A DNA stretch of 48,905 bases from Thermoleophilaceae bacterium. Its GTDB lineage: Bacteria > Actinomycetota > Thermoleophilia > Solirubrobacterales > Thermoleophilaceae. The translations under genes were made by a program, and so were the position numbers. The stretch's first letter is position 1; every line of letters begins with the position of its first letter. The DNA lies in the NCBI GenBank assembly GCA_025928345.1, contig JAICJR010000003.1:1-48905 (forward strand), given 5' to 3'. This document shows, in pieces, positions 9,632 through 19,101 of the stretch. The notes under the pieces are model-generated. The model was given only the letters and a program-made list of their open reading frames with translations. It had not been told where the DNA came from and made no database searches.

Positions 9632-10248
9632 CTACCTGAGTTCAGATGCGGCCGGATCGCTCGCGCGGCGGCGAGCACCTCCTGCGCGCGCGGGTTGTCG
9701 CCGGACTGCTCCGACAGGTACGCGTAGCGCACCGAGCCGTCCGGAGCGATCACGAGCGCGCCGCCGAGCTGTGCCGCGTGCGTCCTGATCATCCCCTGGT
9801 TCACCGCGATGCTGCCCTGCCTGAGCCGCGACCCGATCGTCGCCACCAGCCCACGCCAGATCTGCATCGGACCGATCACCTCGTTGAGAGTCGCCACCTT
9901 CGCGCCCGCGAGCTCGTAGACCTTGCGGTCAGGGTCTAGGAGCAGTCTGAGGTCGACGTTCTGCTTCCTCAGGAACTCGCGCGCGTGGTCGGGCGGGCCG
10001 AACCCGATCATCGCCAGCTCGACGTCCGCCTCCGCGAACTCGTGCCGGTGGTTGTGGATGTCCACCGCCAGCTGGCGGCAGAAGACGCAGCCGAAGTGGC
10101 GGAGGAAGACGAGCACAGCCGGCCTCTCCGCCCACAGATCCCCGAGACGAACGGCGTTGCCGTCCGGGTCGTTCAGGACGACGTCCTCGAGCACGCTCGC
10201 GTCGCTGGGCGGGCGCGTCTGCTGGCGAACGGGGACAGCGTCGAGCAT
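9628..10248 (-). CDS. Peroxiredoxin-like (AhpC/TSA) family protein
   Basis: VVLNDPDGNAVRLGDLWAERPAVLVFLRHFGCVFCRQLAVDIHNHR; CxxC. Start M (MLDAVPVRQQ) preferred over the track start at 10308. Confidence 0.85.
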   Translation of the reverse strand: MLDAVPVRQQTRPPSDASVLEDVVLNDPDGNAVRLGDLWAERPAVLVFLRHFGCVFCRQLAVDIHNHRHEFAEADVELAMIGFGPPDHAREFLRKQNVDLRLLLDPDRKVYELAGAKVATLNEVIGPMQIWRGLVATIGSRLRQGSIAVNQGMIRTHAAQLGGALVIAPDGSVRYAYLSEQSGDNPRAQEVLAAARAIRPHLNSGS

Positions 10249-10293
10249 CGGCGTGGAGACTAATGCCCCAGTGGTACGCTCGCGCCGACGGCC

Positions 10294-10707
10294 ATGGAGA
10301 GCGCTCACGCTACCCAGCGGAACGGTGAGGCAGGCGCTGCAGGCTCACGGACGGGGGACCTGGAGGCGCTGCTGGCCGCCACCGAGCAGGCCGCTGAGGA
10401 CCTCAAGAGCCGTGCCCGCGAGGAGGTGGACGCCGCTCTCGCCGACCTCACCACGCTCGTGGCCGAGCTGCGCGACGCGGCCGATCGGCTCGAGGAGCGC
10501 CTCGCCGGAATCCGGACGAGCGCCGGGGTCGCCGCTCCCGCCCCGGCGGAACCCGACCACATGCGACGTGCCCGTCTCGTGGCCGTGAACATGGCCGCAA
10601 ACGGCGCCACGCGTGCCGAGACCGCCCGCTATCTCGGCGAGCGACTTGGGATCCGGGACCGCGAGGCGCTGCTCGACTCGGTCTACGAGTCCCTCGGCGG
10701 CGCGTAG
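10294..10707 (+). CDS. Hypothetical protein (coiled-coil plus C-terminal helical domain)
   Basis: 137 aa; LEALLAATEQAAEDLKSRAREEVDAALADLTTLVAELRDAADRLEERLAG. Confidence 0.65.
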   Translation: MESAHATQRNGEAGAAGSRTGDLEALLAATEQAAEDLKSRAREEVDAALADLTTLVAELRDAADRLEERLAGIRTSAGVAAPAPAEPDHMRRARLVAVNMAANGATRAETARYLGERLGIRDREALLDSVYESLGGA

Positions 10708-10749
10708 GACGCGTCGATCCTTCCGCGCGCGTGGTTACTCTCGCGCGCG

Positions 10750-11145
10750 ATGCCTGTTCACGCGCCGCTGCGCCGTCTCGGCCGCGAGGTGCAGAGGGTG
10801 GCCGGCGCGGACACGGCCAGCCACCTGCACCTGCGCGAGCGCCTCGTGTCCGTGTTCACGGCGTCGGTCGTCATCGACCTGTTCGCGGCGGTGGCCATCT
10901 ACTTCCTCGAGCGCGGCAGGACGGCAACCGGCATCCACACATTCGGCGACGCGCTCTTCTGGACTAGCACGCAGCTGCTCACCGTCTCCTCGCAGATGCC
11001 GAACCCGGTCACCACGGGCGGCAAGATCATCGACATCTTCCTCGAGTTCTGGGCGATCACCGCCGTCACCGCCGCGGCCGGCTCCTTCGCCGCCTTCTTC
11101 CACAGGCGCGGGATGGAGCGCGACCCGCTCGACACCACCTACTAG
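10750..11145 (+). CDS. Two-TM potassium-channel-like membrane protein with non-canonical filter
   Basis: RERLVSVFTASVVIDLFAAVAIYFLERG...FGDALFWTSTQLLTVSSQMPNPVTTGGKIIDIFLEFWAITAVTAAAGSFAAFFHRR; TM1-pore-TM2 layout. Confidence 0.65.
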   Translation: MPVHAPLRRLGREVQRVAGADTASHLHLRERLVSVFTASVVIDLFAAVAIYFLERGRTATGIHTFGDALFWTSTQLLTVSSQMPNPVTTGGKIIDIFLEFWAITAVTAAAGSFAAFFHRRGMERDPLDTTY

Positions 11146-11882
11146 ACCCGCGGTGGCCTTCTCTCCCACATGTGAACCGCCCCTATGTCCCGATACCCGA
11201 GCCGCAGGTAGATCGGTCGCCCGCGCCGCGTTGCCTGCAGCGAGCTCGTCGTGCAGCCGCGTCCACGAGCCTCAACCAGCGCATGAATCATCAGCGCAGT
11301 GGCGAGCCCGCGCCCGCGCGCTTCGGGCAGGGTCGCGACGAGGTAGATGCCACATTCGCCGTCCTCCTCATAGCTGAGGACTGTGCACGCCGGCACGCCG
11401 TCCGCACGCGCGAGGTAGAGATGCACTGGCTCGGGAGGCAGCCGCTTGAACGCCCGCTCGAAGTCGCCGGGGAAGTCATAGGCGGTGTCGTTCAGGCGCG
11501 CCGCCGCCACCATGTCCGGCTCCATCAGGTCATGCCCCGCGCCGCCCGCCGCCGGCACCTCCAGCTCAGCCAGGTCGAGCGTCATCGCCGCCGGCCGCGC
11601 GTCCAGCTGGTGGCCTGCCCGCTCGAGCAGCTCCGCGGCTTCGGTGTCGTGTTCCGGCACCCACACGGTCCACGCCCGCACGCCGCTGCGCCCGTATTCC
11701 TCGGCCAGCGGCTCAAGCGCCTGGCCGAGCGCGGCAGCGTCCGAGTACACCACGCAGTTCACCACCGAGCGATCCGGACAGTCCGGCACCACCGCCGCCG
11801 TCACGCCGTCCAGCTCCAACACGTGCCCGCCGGAGCCGTAACGGGCGAGCGAGGAGAACACGCCCGCCATGTTGGCGAGCAT
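11142..11882 (-). CDS. GNAT family N-acetyltransferase
   Basis: GIYLVATLPEARGRGLATALMIHALVEARGRGCTTSSLQATRRGRPIYLRLGYRDIG. Confidence 0.88.
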   Translation of the reverse strand: MLANMAGVFSSLARYGSGGHVLELDGVTAAVVPDCPDRSVVNCVVYSDAAALGQALEPLAEEYGRSGVRAWTVWVPEHDTEAAELLERAGHQLDARPAAMTLDLAELEVPAAGGAGHDLMEPDMVAAARLNDTAYDFPGDFERAFKRLPPEPVHLYLARADGVPACTVLSYEEDGECGIYLVATLPEARGRGLATALMIHALVEARGRGCTTSSLQATRRGRPIYLRLGYRDIGAVHMWERRPPRV

Positions 11883-11904
11883 TCGCGGCCAGGCGGACGT
11901 CAGC

Positions 11905-12525
11905 TCAGTCCCACACGAAGGGCGGATACCGCGTGGTCATGAACGCGGCGTAGGCGTAGCCGCGCGTGAGCCAGCGCTGCGACACCAGCACGATGTCGAA
12001 CATCCCGCGGGGGAACTTCCTCGTGAAGAGGATCGCGAAGAACGAGAAGAACACGAGAATCTCGGCGATGTAGTTGAGGATCCCGGCCACGAACAGGTAA
12101 GGGATCGCGAGGAGCCACGCCACGAGCGGCCGCCAGCGCTCCACGCCCGCCTCCGGGAAGTCGACCTCGAGCGCCACCGGATAGCTCGGATCGGGCTCGA
12201 ACCTGAAGGGCGGGTACGGGTCCACCATCAGGTAGACGTACGCGAACACGCGCGCATGCCAGCGCATCACGCCCTCGAGGAAGTGGAACAGCGAGGGCGG
12301 GTAGCGCCCCGTGACGATCACCATGAAGAACGCCGCGATCACCACGAACCAGGCGGCGAAGTACAGGATCGTGAGCAGGATGTAGTGCGGCACCGCGAGT
12401 AGCCACTTGACGAGCGGCAGAAAGCGATTGAGCGGCTCCTGGTATTCGATCTCTAGACGCGCCGGATAGCTCTGAGCCTCGGCCTCCACCCCGTCTTTAT
12501 ATCCGCGCCGGCGGCCGAAAGGCAA
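11905..12525 (-). CDS. DUF4389 family membrane protein
   Basis: Two repeats of YPARLEIEYQEPLNRFLPLVKWLLAVPHYILL / YPVALEVDFPEAGVERWRPLVAWLLAIPYLF. Confidence 0.85.
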   Translation of the reverse strand: MPFGRRRGYKDGVEAEAQSYPARLEIEYQEPLNRFLPLVKWLLAVPHYILLTILYFAAWFVVIAAFFMVIVTGRYPPSLFHFLEGVMRWHARVFAYVYLMVDPYPPFRFEPDPSYPVALEVDFPEAGVERWRPLVAWLLAIPYLFVAGILNYIAEILVFFSFFAILFTRKFPRGMFDIVLVSQRWLTRGYAYAAFMTTRYPPFVWD

Positions 12526-12531
12526 CCGCGC

Positions 12532-14280
12532 TCAGCCGAACGTGAACGAGTAGGCGGACAGGCCGTTCTGCATGCGCAGGGTCAGGAAGCCGCCGCCGGG
12601 CCCTGAGAGGTTCACGACGTTGTAGAGCCGCTGGCGGTTCACGTCGACCACGCCGGCGTGCACGTCGGTACCCGCCGCGTCCGGGGGGATCGGCTTGCCG
12701 TTCAGCAGCACCTGCACCAGCCCGCTGCGCCCGCTTGGAGGCCCGAGCACCACGTAGACGCGCTGCGCCTGGAAATCGAGGCTGAGCGACGCCGAGCGAA
12801 CCGCGGTGCCGGACTCCTTCGCCTCGTTCCACACGCCGCCGTAGGCGAACTGATTCAGCCCGAGGCCGTTTGGCGGCGGGCCGTAGTCGTGGACGCCCTT
12901 CACGGGGCCGTTCGTGTAGCCGTCGGCGCGCGCGGTTCCCACGTAGGTCTCCGGGGTCGCCAGCCGCGGCGGCTTGATCGCATGGACCTTCGCGAGGCCG
13001 GTCGCCAGGCGCTTGTCGCCGCGCTCGGCGAGCAGCGTTCGGATCGCGCGCTCGTCCTTCGCGTAGTCGCCCTCGCCGAAGTGGGTGTAGCGCACGCGCC
13101 CGCGCGCGTCGATCAGGTACTCGGCCGGCCAGTACTGGTTCCCCCAGGCCGTCCAGGTGCCGTAGTTGTTGTCCTGCACCACGGGGTAGCGAATGCCGTC
13201 GGTGGCGATCGCGTGCTTCACGTTGCCGGTGTCGCGCTCGAACGGGAACTCCGGCGTGTGCACGCCGACGATCGTGAGGCCGGCCTTGCGGTAGCGGGCG
13301 TCCCAGGCCTTGAGATAGGGGAAGGTGCGGATGCAGTTGATGCAGGTGTAGGTCCAGAAGTCGACCAGCACCACCCGGCCGCGCAGGCTGGCGAGCGTGA
13401 GACGCTTGCCGCCCGTGTTGAGCCACGGCCCCGGGCTCGCGAAGTCCGGCGCGTTGCCGAGCACCGGCAGGCCGTCCGCCGGACGCTTGCCGGCCGGGCC
13501 ATGCGCGACCGGCCTCGTGCTGTCGAAGCGCGGCTTGCCGCGCAGGCCCGCGAGGCGTGACTGCACCGGATGCGAGGTCTCGAGCGAGTTCGCCGGGTCG
13601 ATCAGCGCCGTGGGGAGGTGCTGAGCGAGCGCGTTCTCGAGCTTCACGTCGACCATCGTCGCCATCGCCACCGCCGTGAGCACCATCACCACGCCCATCG
13701 CCCGCTGAAGCCCGAGGCCGCGGCCGGCGGCCCTGATCCGGTCGGCCACCTTGCGCCCGCCCAGCGCCAGCACGAGGAGCACGATTGCCGAGCCGGCGGC
13801 GTACGCGAGCGCGATCGTGACGAGACGAGCCGAGGTCCCCTGGGTGGCGGACACCGAGATCACCGCGGCGAGGATCGGCCCCGCGCACGGCGTGTAGGCG
13901 AAGCCGAGCGCGCCGCCCACGCCCACGCCGCTCCAGAAGCCGTCGCCCCGCGTGCGCGGGCCGAACCGCGATAACCGCGACAGCGGCGCCTCGATGCGCG
14001 CCGCCACGCCGGGCAGAAGGAGCGAGATCCCGAAGCCGATCAGCACGACCTCCGCAAGCACGCGCACGCCGTTGCCCGCCACCCCCACGCCCTTCACGAG
14101 CGACGCGAGCGCCACCACCGCAATCGTGAAGGTGAGCGCGAGCCCGAGCACGATGCCGAGCGGCCGCCGCCGGCCTCCGACCGCACTCGCCGACAGGAGC
14201 GCGGGCAAAACGGGCAGGACACACGGCGTGACCGCCGTGGCCGCCCCGGCCACCACCGCGAACAGAATCAGCAGCAGCAT
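12532..14280 (-). CDS. dipZ: Cytochrome c biogenesis/thiol-disulfide protein DipZ (CcdA membrane domain plus TlpA thioredoxin domain plus C-terminal domain)
   Basis: Polytopic N-terminus (ATAVTPCVLPVLPALL, AYTPCAGPILAAVI), then VVLVDFWTYTCINCIRTFPYLKAWD (CxxC). Confidence 0.9.
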   Translation of the reverse strand: MLLLILFAVVAGAATAVTPCVLPVLPALLSASAVGGRRRPLGIVLGLALTFTIAVVALASLVKGVGVAGNGVRVLAEVVLIGFGISLLLPGVAARIEAPLSRLSRFGPRTRGDGFWSGVGVGGALGFAYTPCAGPILAAVISVSATQGTSARLVTIALAYAAGSAIVLLVLALGGRKVADRIRAAGRGLGLQRAMGVVMVLTAVAMATMVDVKLENALAQHLPTALIDPANSLETSHPVQSRLAGLRGKPRFDSTRPVAHGPAGKRPADGLPVLGNAPDFASPGPWLNTGGKRLTLASLRGRVVLVDFWTYTCINCIRTFPYLKAWDARYRKAGLTIVGVHTPEFPFERDTGNVKHAIATDGIRYPVVQDNNYGTWTAWGNQYWPAEYLIDARGRVRYTHFGEGDYAKDERAIRTLLAERGDKRLATGLAKVHAIKPPRLATPETYVGTARADGYTNGPVKGVHDYGPPPNGLGLNQFAYGGVWNEAKESGTAVRSASLSLDFQAQRVYVVLGPPSGRSGLVQVLLNGKPIPPDAAGTDVHAGVVDVNRQRLYNVVNLSGPGGGFLTLRMQNGLSAYSFTFG

Positions 14281-14373
14281 CGTCGGCTGTGCACTATCGC
14301 GGCGTCACATTAGACGCGCATTAAGGAGTCGACGGGCGTAGGCTGGAATCCAGGACTCGAATAAGGAGGATCA

Positions 14374-15015
14374 ATGCCTGGCCAGCCGTTCTCCTGGGAA
14401 GGTCTCGACAAGTTCAAGCGCGACGGTCGCTTCATCGCGCACTACCCGCCGAACGTGAAGACGTTCTACTCGCCGGACGACGACGTCCACGGGCTGCTCC
14501 AGACCCTGCTCGCGAGCGCCGAGCAGTCGATCGTCCTCAACATGTTCGGCTACGACGACACCGACCTCGACGCGATCATCAAGTCCAAGCTGAAGGACGA
14601 GCACGTATTCGTGCAGATGAGCCTGGACCGCAGCCAGTCGAAGAGCGGGAAGACCGAGCGCCAGATCCTCGCCGCTTGGGACAACGATTACTTCGGAAAC
14701 TCGATCGCGATCGGCACGAGCTCGAAGCACGCGATCTCGCACCTGAAGATGGTGATCGTGGACGGCATCTACACCGTGAAGGGCAGCACCAACTGGTCGC
14801 TCAGCGGCGAGCAGAAGCAGGACAACGAGCTCACCGTCTGCAACAGCGCGGTGGTGGCGGCCGAGGCGCGCGCCGTTCTCGACCGCAACCACGACTTCAT
14901 GCTGAAGCAGATGGCGGCCGAGGCAGCCGCGGCCGGGGACGGCAAGGCGCCGAAGACCGCGGGCAAGCGCTTCATGCGCGCCGCCGAGGCGGGCGGCCAG
15001 AGGCGGGCCGTCTAG
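14374..15015 (+). CDS. Phospholipase D-like domain protein (single HKD motif)
   Basis: HLKMVIVDGIYTVKGSTNWSLSGEQKQDNE (HxKx4Dx6GSxN); RBS AAGGAGG. Confidence 0.85.
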   Translation: MPGQPFSWEGLDKFKRDGRFIAHYPPNVKTFYSPDDDVHGLLQTLLASAEQSIVLNMFGYDDTDLDAIIKSKLKDEHVFVQMSLDRSQSKSGKTERQILAAWDNDYFGNSIAIGTSSKHAISHLKMVIVDGIYTVKGSTNWSLSGEQKQDNELTVCNSAVVAAEARAVLDRNHDFMLKQMAAEAAAAGDGKAPKTAGKRFMRAAEAGGQRRAV

Positions 15016-15026
15016 ATTTCCGTGCA

Positions 15027-15380
15027 GTGCCCGAGCTGACTGTTTACGAGAAGCCCACCTGCACGACCTGCCGCAACCTCGCGATGCTGCTGCAGGAGCG
15101 CGGCATCGAGTTCGAGCGCGTGAACTACCACGTCGATCCGCTGCCCGAGGAGAAGATCCGCGACCTGCTGCGCAAGGCAGGCGTCGGCCCGCACGAGGTG
15201 CTCCGCAAGAAGGAGCCGGTCTACAAGGAGCTAGGTCTCGATACGCGAGACGTCAGCGACGACGAACTCATCCAGCTGATGGTCGAGCATCCACAGCTGC
15301 TGCAGCGCCCGATAGTCGAACGCGGCGAGAGGGCAGTGCTCGCGCGTCCGCCTGAGCGGGTCCTCGAGATCCTCCCCTAG
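15027..15380 (+). CDS. ArsC/Spx family (arsenate reductase-like) protein
   Basis: VPELTVYEKPTCTTCRNLAMLLQERGIEFERVNYHVDPLPEEKIRDLLRKAGVGPHEVLRKKE; GTG start at 15027, 117 aa. Confidence 0.9.
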   Translation: MPELTVYEKPTCTTCRNLAMLLQERGIEFERVNYHVDPLPEEKIRDLLRKAGVGPHEVLRKKEPVYKELGLDTRDVSDDELIQLMVEHPQLLQRPIVERGERAVLARPPERVLEILP

Positions 15381-15384
15381 AACG

Positions 15385-15411
15385 ACAAAGGCCCGCCATA
15401 AGGCGGGCCCC
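15385..15411 (-). terminator. Hairpin terminator between convergent arsC-like and csp genes
   Basis: GGCCCGCC ATAA GGCGGGCC, perfect 8-bp stem at 15390-15397/15102+ (15102 meaning 15402-15409). On the minus strand it is followed by TTTGTCGTT. Confidence 0.75.
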
Positions 15412-15431
15412 TGACAACGACGGCGTCCGGC

Positions 15432-15635
15432 CTAGATGGCCTGGACGTTTACCGCCTTCGGTCCCTTGTCGCCGGCCTCGGCGTCGTAGGAGACCTTCGA
15501 ACCCTCGGCGAGCGAGCGATAGCCGTCGCCGATGATTCCGGTGTGGTGGACGAAGAGGTCCTTGCCGCCGTCATCGGGCGTGATGAAGCCGAAGCCCTTC
15601 TCGTCGCTGAACCACTTGACTGTGCCGTTAGGCAT
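15432..15635 (-). CDS. Cold-shock protein (CspA family)
   Basis: [42 protein letters not shown] upstream. Confidence 0.97.
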   Translation of the reverse strand: MPNGTVKWFSDEKGFGFITPDDGGKDLFVHHTGIIGDGYRSLAEGSKVSYDAEAGDKGPKAVNVQAI

Positions 15636-15767
15636 TCCGTGTTACCTCCACGGTTTCTGTGTGCTGCGCTACGCGGAGGTTGATCCAGCAACGCCTGCAC
15701 TGCTTTTAGCCGAGTCCAACCCGGCCCTGCTAGTCGGACGGTAGCAGTGATTCGGGCTCTGCGCGAG

Positions 15768-16373
15768 TCAGGATGTGCGGCGTGCGCGGGCGGCCGGCCC
15801 CGTGTGCAGACCGTCCAGCAGGATCTCCAGGTGCCGGCGCCAGTCAGATTGGGCTGCGAGCGGCCCGCTCATCGACGCGCACAGCCCGCTCATGAGCATC
15901 CCCAGCTCGTCGGCCGTGAAGTCCTTGCGTAGTGCACCCTGCCGCTGAGCGCGCTTAACGAGCTTGTCCATCGCCTCGTTCAGCTCGGCCCGCGCGGGCT
16001 CGGCGTACTCGAACGCGCCACTCGAGGTGCGCAGCACATCCTGGAGCGCGACGTTCTCGGCCATGTGCGCCGCGGTGGTGTGCAGCAGCTTCGAGAACCC
16101 CTCCCACGCGTCCTTCTCCTCGAGCGCTGCACGAGCGTCGTCGGCAAACGAGCGGAACTTGCGTGTCACAAGCTCGCCCATGAGCACGTCTTTGTTGGGG
16201 AAGTGGCGATACACCGTCCCCACACCCACCCCGGCGCGGCGCGCGACGTCGTCCATCTGCGCATCGGCCCCCTGCTCGGCGAACACCTCGGCCGCGGCTT
16301 CGAGGATGCGCTCCCTATTTCGCCGGGCATCTGCCCTGAGCTGTCGAATTCCGGGATCCGCCTGCGTCGTCAT
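15768..16373 (-). CDS. TetR/AcrR family transcriptional regulator
   Basis: RRNRERILEAAAEVFAEQGADAQMDDVARRAGVGVGTVYRHFPNKDVLMGELV. Start MTTQADPG at 16373 preferred because the track start (16397) overlaps the divergent promoter. Confidence 0.92.
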   Translation of the reverse strand: MTTQADPGIRQLRADARRNRERILEAAAEVFAEQGADAQMDDVARRAGVGVGTVYRHFPNKDVLMGELVTRKFRSFADDARAALEEKDAWEGFSKLLHTTAAHMAENVALQDVLRTSSGAFEYAEPARAELNEAMDKLVKRAQRQGALRKDFTADELGMLMSGLCASMSGPLAAQSDWRRHLEILLDGLHTGPAARARRTS

Positions 16374-16390
16374 CTGTGACGAGAGTCTAC

Positions 16391-16419
16391 TTGACAAACG
16401 GAACCATCGTTCATATTCT
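16391..16419 (+). promoter_or_regulatory. Sigma70-type promoter for the MFS gene with candidate TetR dyad in the spacer
   Basis: TTGACA-(17 nt)-TATTCT; spacer contains GAAC-CATC-GTTC (16401-16412); CGGAACC direct repeats at 16399, 16421 and 16434. Confidence 0.7.
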
Positions 16420-16477
16420 GCGGAACCGTTAAGCGGAACCGGATCTCGACTTCCAGATAGTTACCAGGAGCACAAAG

Positions 16478-17937
16478 ATGACCACCCACTCCCTCACCTC
16501 AAGACAGAAGGATCTGGCGCTCGTGCTGCTCGCGGTCACGCAGTTCGTGATCGTGCTCGACGCGTCGATCGTCAACGTCGCCCTGCCCTCGATCGGCCGC
16601 GCGCTCGACTTCTCCCAGGACAACCTGTCGTGGGTCGTGAACGCGTACACGCTCACGTTCGGCGGCTTCCTATTGCTGGGCGGCCGGCTCGCGGACCTGC
16701 TGGGCCGCCGCAAGATCTTCATCGGCGGCCTCGCGCTGTTCTCCGTCGCGTCCCTGCTCGGCGGGCTTGCGCAGTCGGACACGTGGCTGATCGCGGCGCG
16801 TGCCGCGCAGGGCCTCGGCGCGGCGCTGATCTCCCCCGCAGCGCTCTCGCTGATCACGACGATCTTCCGCGAAGGCGCCGAGCGCAACCGCGCGCTGGGC
16901 GTCTGGGGCGCGGTGGCCGGCTCGGGCGGCGCGGCGGGCGTGCTGCTCGGCGGCGCGCTCACCCAGTGGATCAGCTGGGAGGCGGTGCTGTTCGTGAACG
17001 TCCCGATCGGCCTGCTGGCCGCGGCTGCCGCTCCAAGGCTGCTTCCCGAGAGCCGTGACGCCAGCCACCGCTACTTCGACGTCCAGGGCGCGGTGCTCGT
17101 CACCGGCGGCCTGGCGCTGCTCGTGTACGCGCTGGTGGATGCAAACAACGCCGCTGGGGCACCTTCCACACGATCGGCCTGGGCGCCGTCGCGCTCGCGC
17201 TGATCGGCGCCTTCGTGGCCTGGGAGGCACGCGCTCCCCATCCGATCATGCCGTTCTCGATCTTCCGCCTGCGTACGCTGCGCGGAGCGAACGTGATCGG
17301 CCTCCTGCTTGGCCTCTCGCTGTTCGCGATGTTCTTCTTCCTGTCGCTGTACATGCAGCAGGTGCTCGGCTACGACGCGCTGAAGACCGGCCTCTCCTAC
17401 CTGCCGCTCGCACTGATGATCATCGCCTCGGCGGGCGTTGCCTCGCAGCTCACCACCCGGATCGGCTTCAAGCCGGTGCTCGTCACGGGCTTTCTGATGC
17501 TCACAGGCGGGCTCGTGTGGTTCAGCCAGGTGTCGGCCGGCGGCTCATATCTCGGCGACGTGCTGTTCCCGTCGCTCGTGGTGGGCTTCGGGCTCGGGCT
17601 CGCGTTCGTGTCTGTGACGATCGCGGCCGTGATGGGAACGAAACCGGACGAGGCCGGCCTCGCATCCGGGCTGATCAACACCTCGCAGCAGGTGGGCGGC
17701 GCGCTCGGCCTGGCGATCCTCTCGGCGATCGCCACCGCGCGCACCAACCACGTGATCGCGGGAGGCGGCCACAGCCAGGGCTTTGCCCTCACGGCCGGCT
17801 TCCAGACAGCCTTCCTGGTCGGAGCGGCGTTCACGCTGGCGGCGGCCCTGCTGGCGGCCGTGATGGTCTCGTCCGCTGATAGCCGCGCTCATGCCGAGGC
17901 GGCACAGGCTGGCGAGGCGGCACCCGTGGCCGCCTAG
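16478..17937 (+). pseudogene. DHA2-type (EmrB/QacA-like) MFS transporter split by one apparent frameshift near 17152
   Basis: 16478-17203 gives the N-terminal half; 17215-17937 gives the C-terminal half in another frame. Continuing the second frame upstream reads GTFHTIGLGAVALALIGAFVAWEARAPHPIMPFSIFRLRTLRGANV. Confidence 0.8.
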
Positions 17938-17949
17938 GTTCCCCCCCGC

Positions 17950-19071
17950 CTAGGCGGTCCCTGCCGTCCGCAGGCTCCGATCCGGATCACGGGGCCCGAG
18001 CCCGAAGCGGGGCTCGGGCCCCTCTCGTTCGCTGAGCCAGGCGAGCATCCGCTCGGCGAGCGCCGGGCCGTGCTTGAAGCCGTGGCCCGAGCCGCCGCCG
18101 TAGATCCACACGGCGGCTCCGTGCTCGGGGTGCGGCGCGGCGATGAAGTGCGTGTCGTCGGTGAGGCTGTACTGGCACACGGCCACGCTCTTGAGAGGTG
18201 CATCGGCCAGCGCGGGGAAGCGCAGGCGCGCGTACTCCCGGGCGCGCTGCTCGTTCACGGGCGCGTGGGCGCGGGGCCAGGTGTCTGGGTCGAGCGTGAG
18301 GCCCTCCACGTCGGGCGCCACCTTCACGCCATAGGAGTCGAGCGAGCCGAGCCCGTAGGCGGCGCCGTCGTAGTCCACGAAGCCGGGCACGGGCGGCGTG
18401 TTCCACTCGGGTGGAGCGTCGAAGAAGAAGAGGTCCTGTTGGGTCACGCGCATGCGCACGATCTCCGGGAAGAGCCCGGCGAGCCAGGCGCCGCACGCCC
18501 ACACCACGCGGTCCGCCTCGAGGCGGCGGCCGTCGTCGAGCAGCACCGCGGCCCCGTCCGGGCGCGCGGTCGCGTGCTCCAGCTTCGCGCCGCTTTTTTG
18601 TGCGCGGCGCGCCAGGGCGCGCGTGGCGTCGCCTGCCCGCAGGATCCCTGCGCACGGCTCGTGCAGCACGTACCTCAGACCGTCCGTGCCCAGGGTCGGA
18701 TAGAGCGCCTCCGCGTCGTTCAGATCGAGCCGCTCTACAGGCACGCCCTCCTCGCGCAGCGCGCGCTCGCTGTCGGCCTCCCAGCCGTCGTCGCGGCGCG
18801 CGAACCACACGAGGCCCGACTCCACGAGCAGCTCGGACCCGGTGTCGCGCTCGAGCTCGCGCCACAGCTCGCGCGCCCGCCAGGCCGAGCGCGTGTACCA
18901 GGCGTCCGACCCGTGCGAGAAGCGCAACAGGCGCGACTCGCCGCCGGATTCCGCCCGCTCATGGCCCGGCTCGAAGCGGTCAACGAGCGTGACGTCCCAT
19001 TGCTCCCGCGCGAGCAGATCGGCAAGGGCCGCACCAAACACTCCCGCTCCAACCACGATCGTCGACGGCAT
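17950..19071 (-). CDS. FAD-dependent oxidoreductase, monomeric sarcosine oxidase/N-methyltryptophan oxidase-like
   Basis: MPSTIVVGAGVFGAALADLLAREQWDVTLVDRFEPGH...GGGSGHGFKHGPALAERMLAWL. Confidence 0.88.
   Translation of the reverse strand: MPSTIVVGAGVFGAALADLLAREQWDVTLVDRFEPGHERAESGGESRLLRFSHGSDAWYTRSAWRARELWRELERDTGSELLVESGLVWFARRDDGWEADSERALREEGVPVERLDLNDAEALYPTLGTDGLRYVLHEPCAGILRAGDATRALARRAQKSGAKLEHATARPDGAAVLLDDGRRLEADRVVWACGAWLAGLFPEIVRMRVTQQDLFFFDAPPEWNTPPVPGFVDYDGAAYGLGSLDSYGVKVAPDVEGLTLDPDTWPRAHAPVNEQRAREYARLRFPALADAPLKSVAVCQYSLTDDTHFIAAPHPEHGAAVWIYGGGSGHGFKHGPALAERMLAWLSEREGPEPRFGLGPRDPDRSLRTAGTA
17991..18022. repeat. Perfect 13-bp inverted repeat (6-nt loop) inside the 3' end of the oxidase CDS
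   Basis: GGGGCCCGAGCCC-GAAGCG-GGGCTCGGGCCCC. Confidence 0.9.
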
Positions 19072-19101
19072 CGCCGCGATCCTAGCCAGCGGTCTACGCG
19101 C

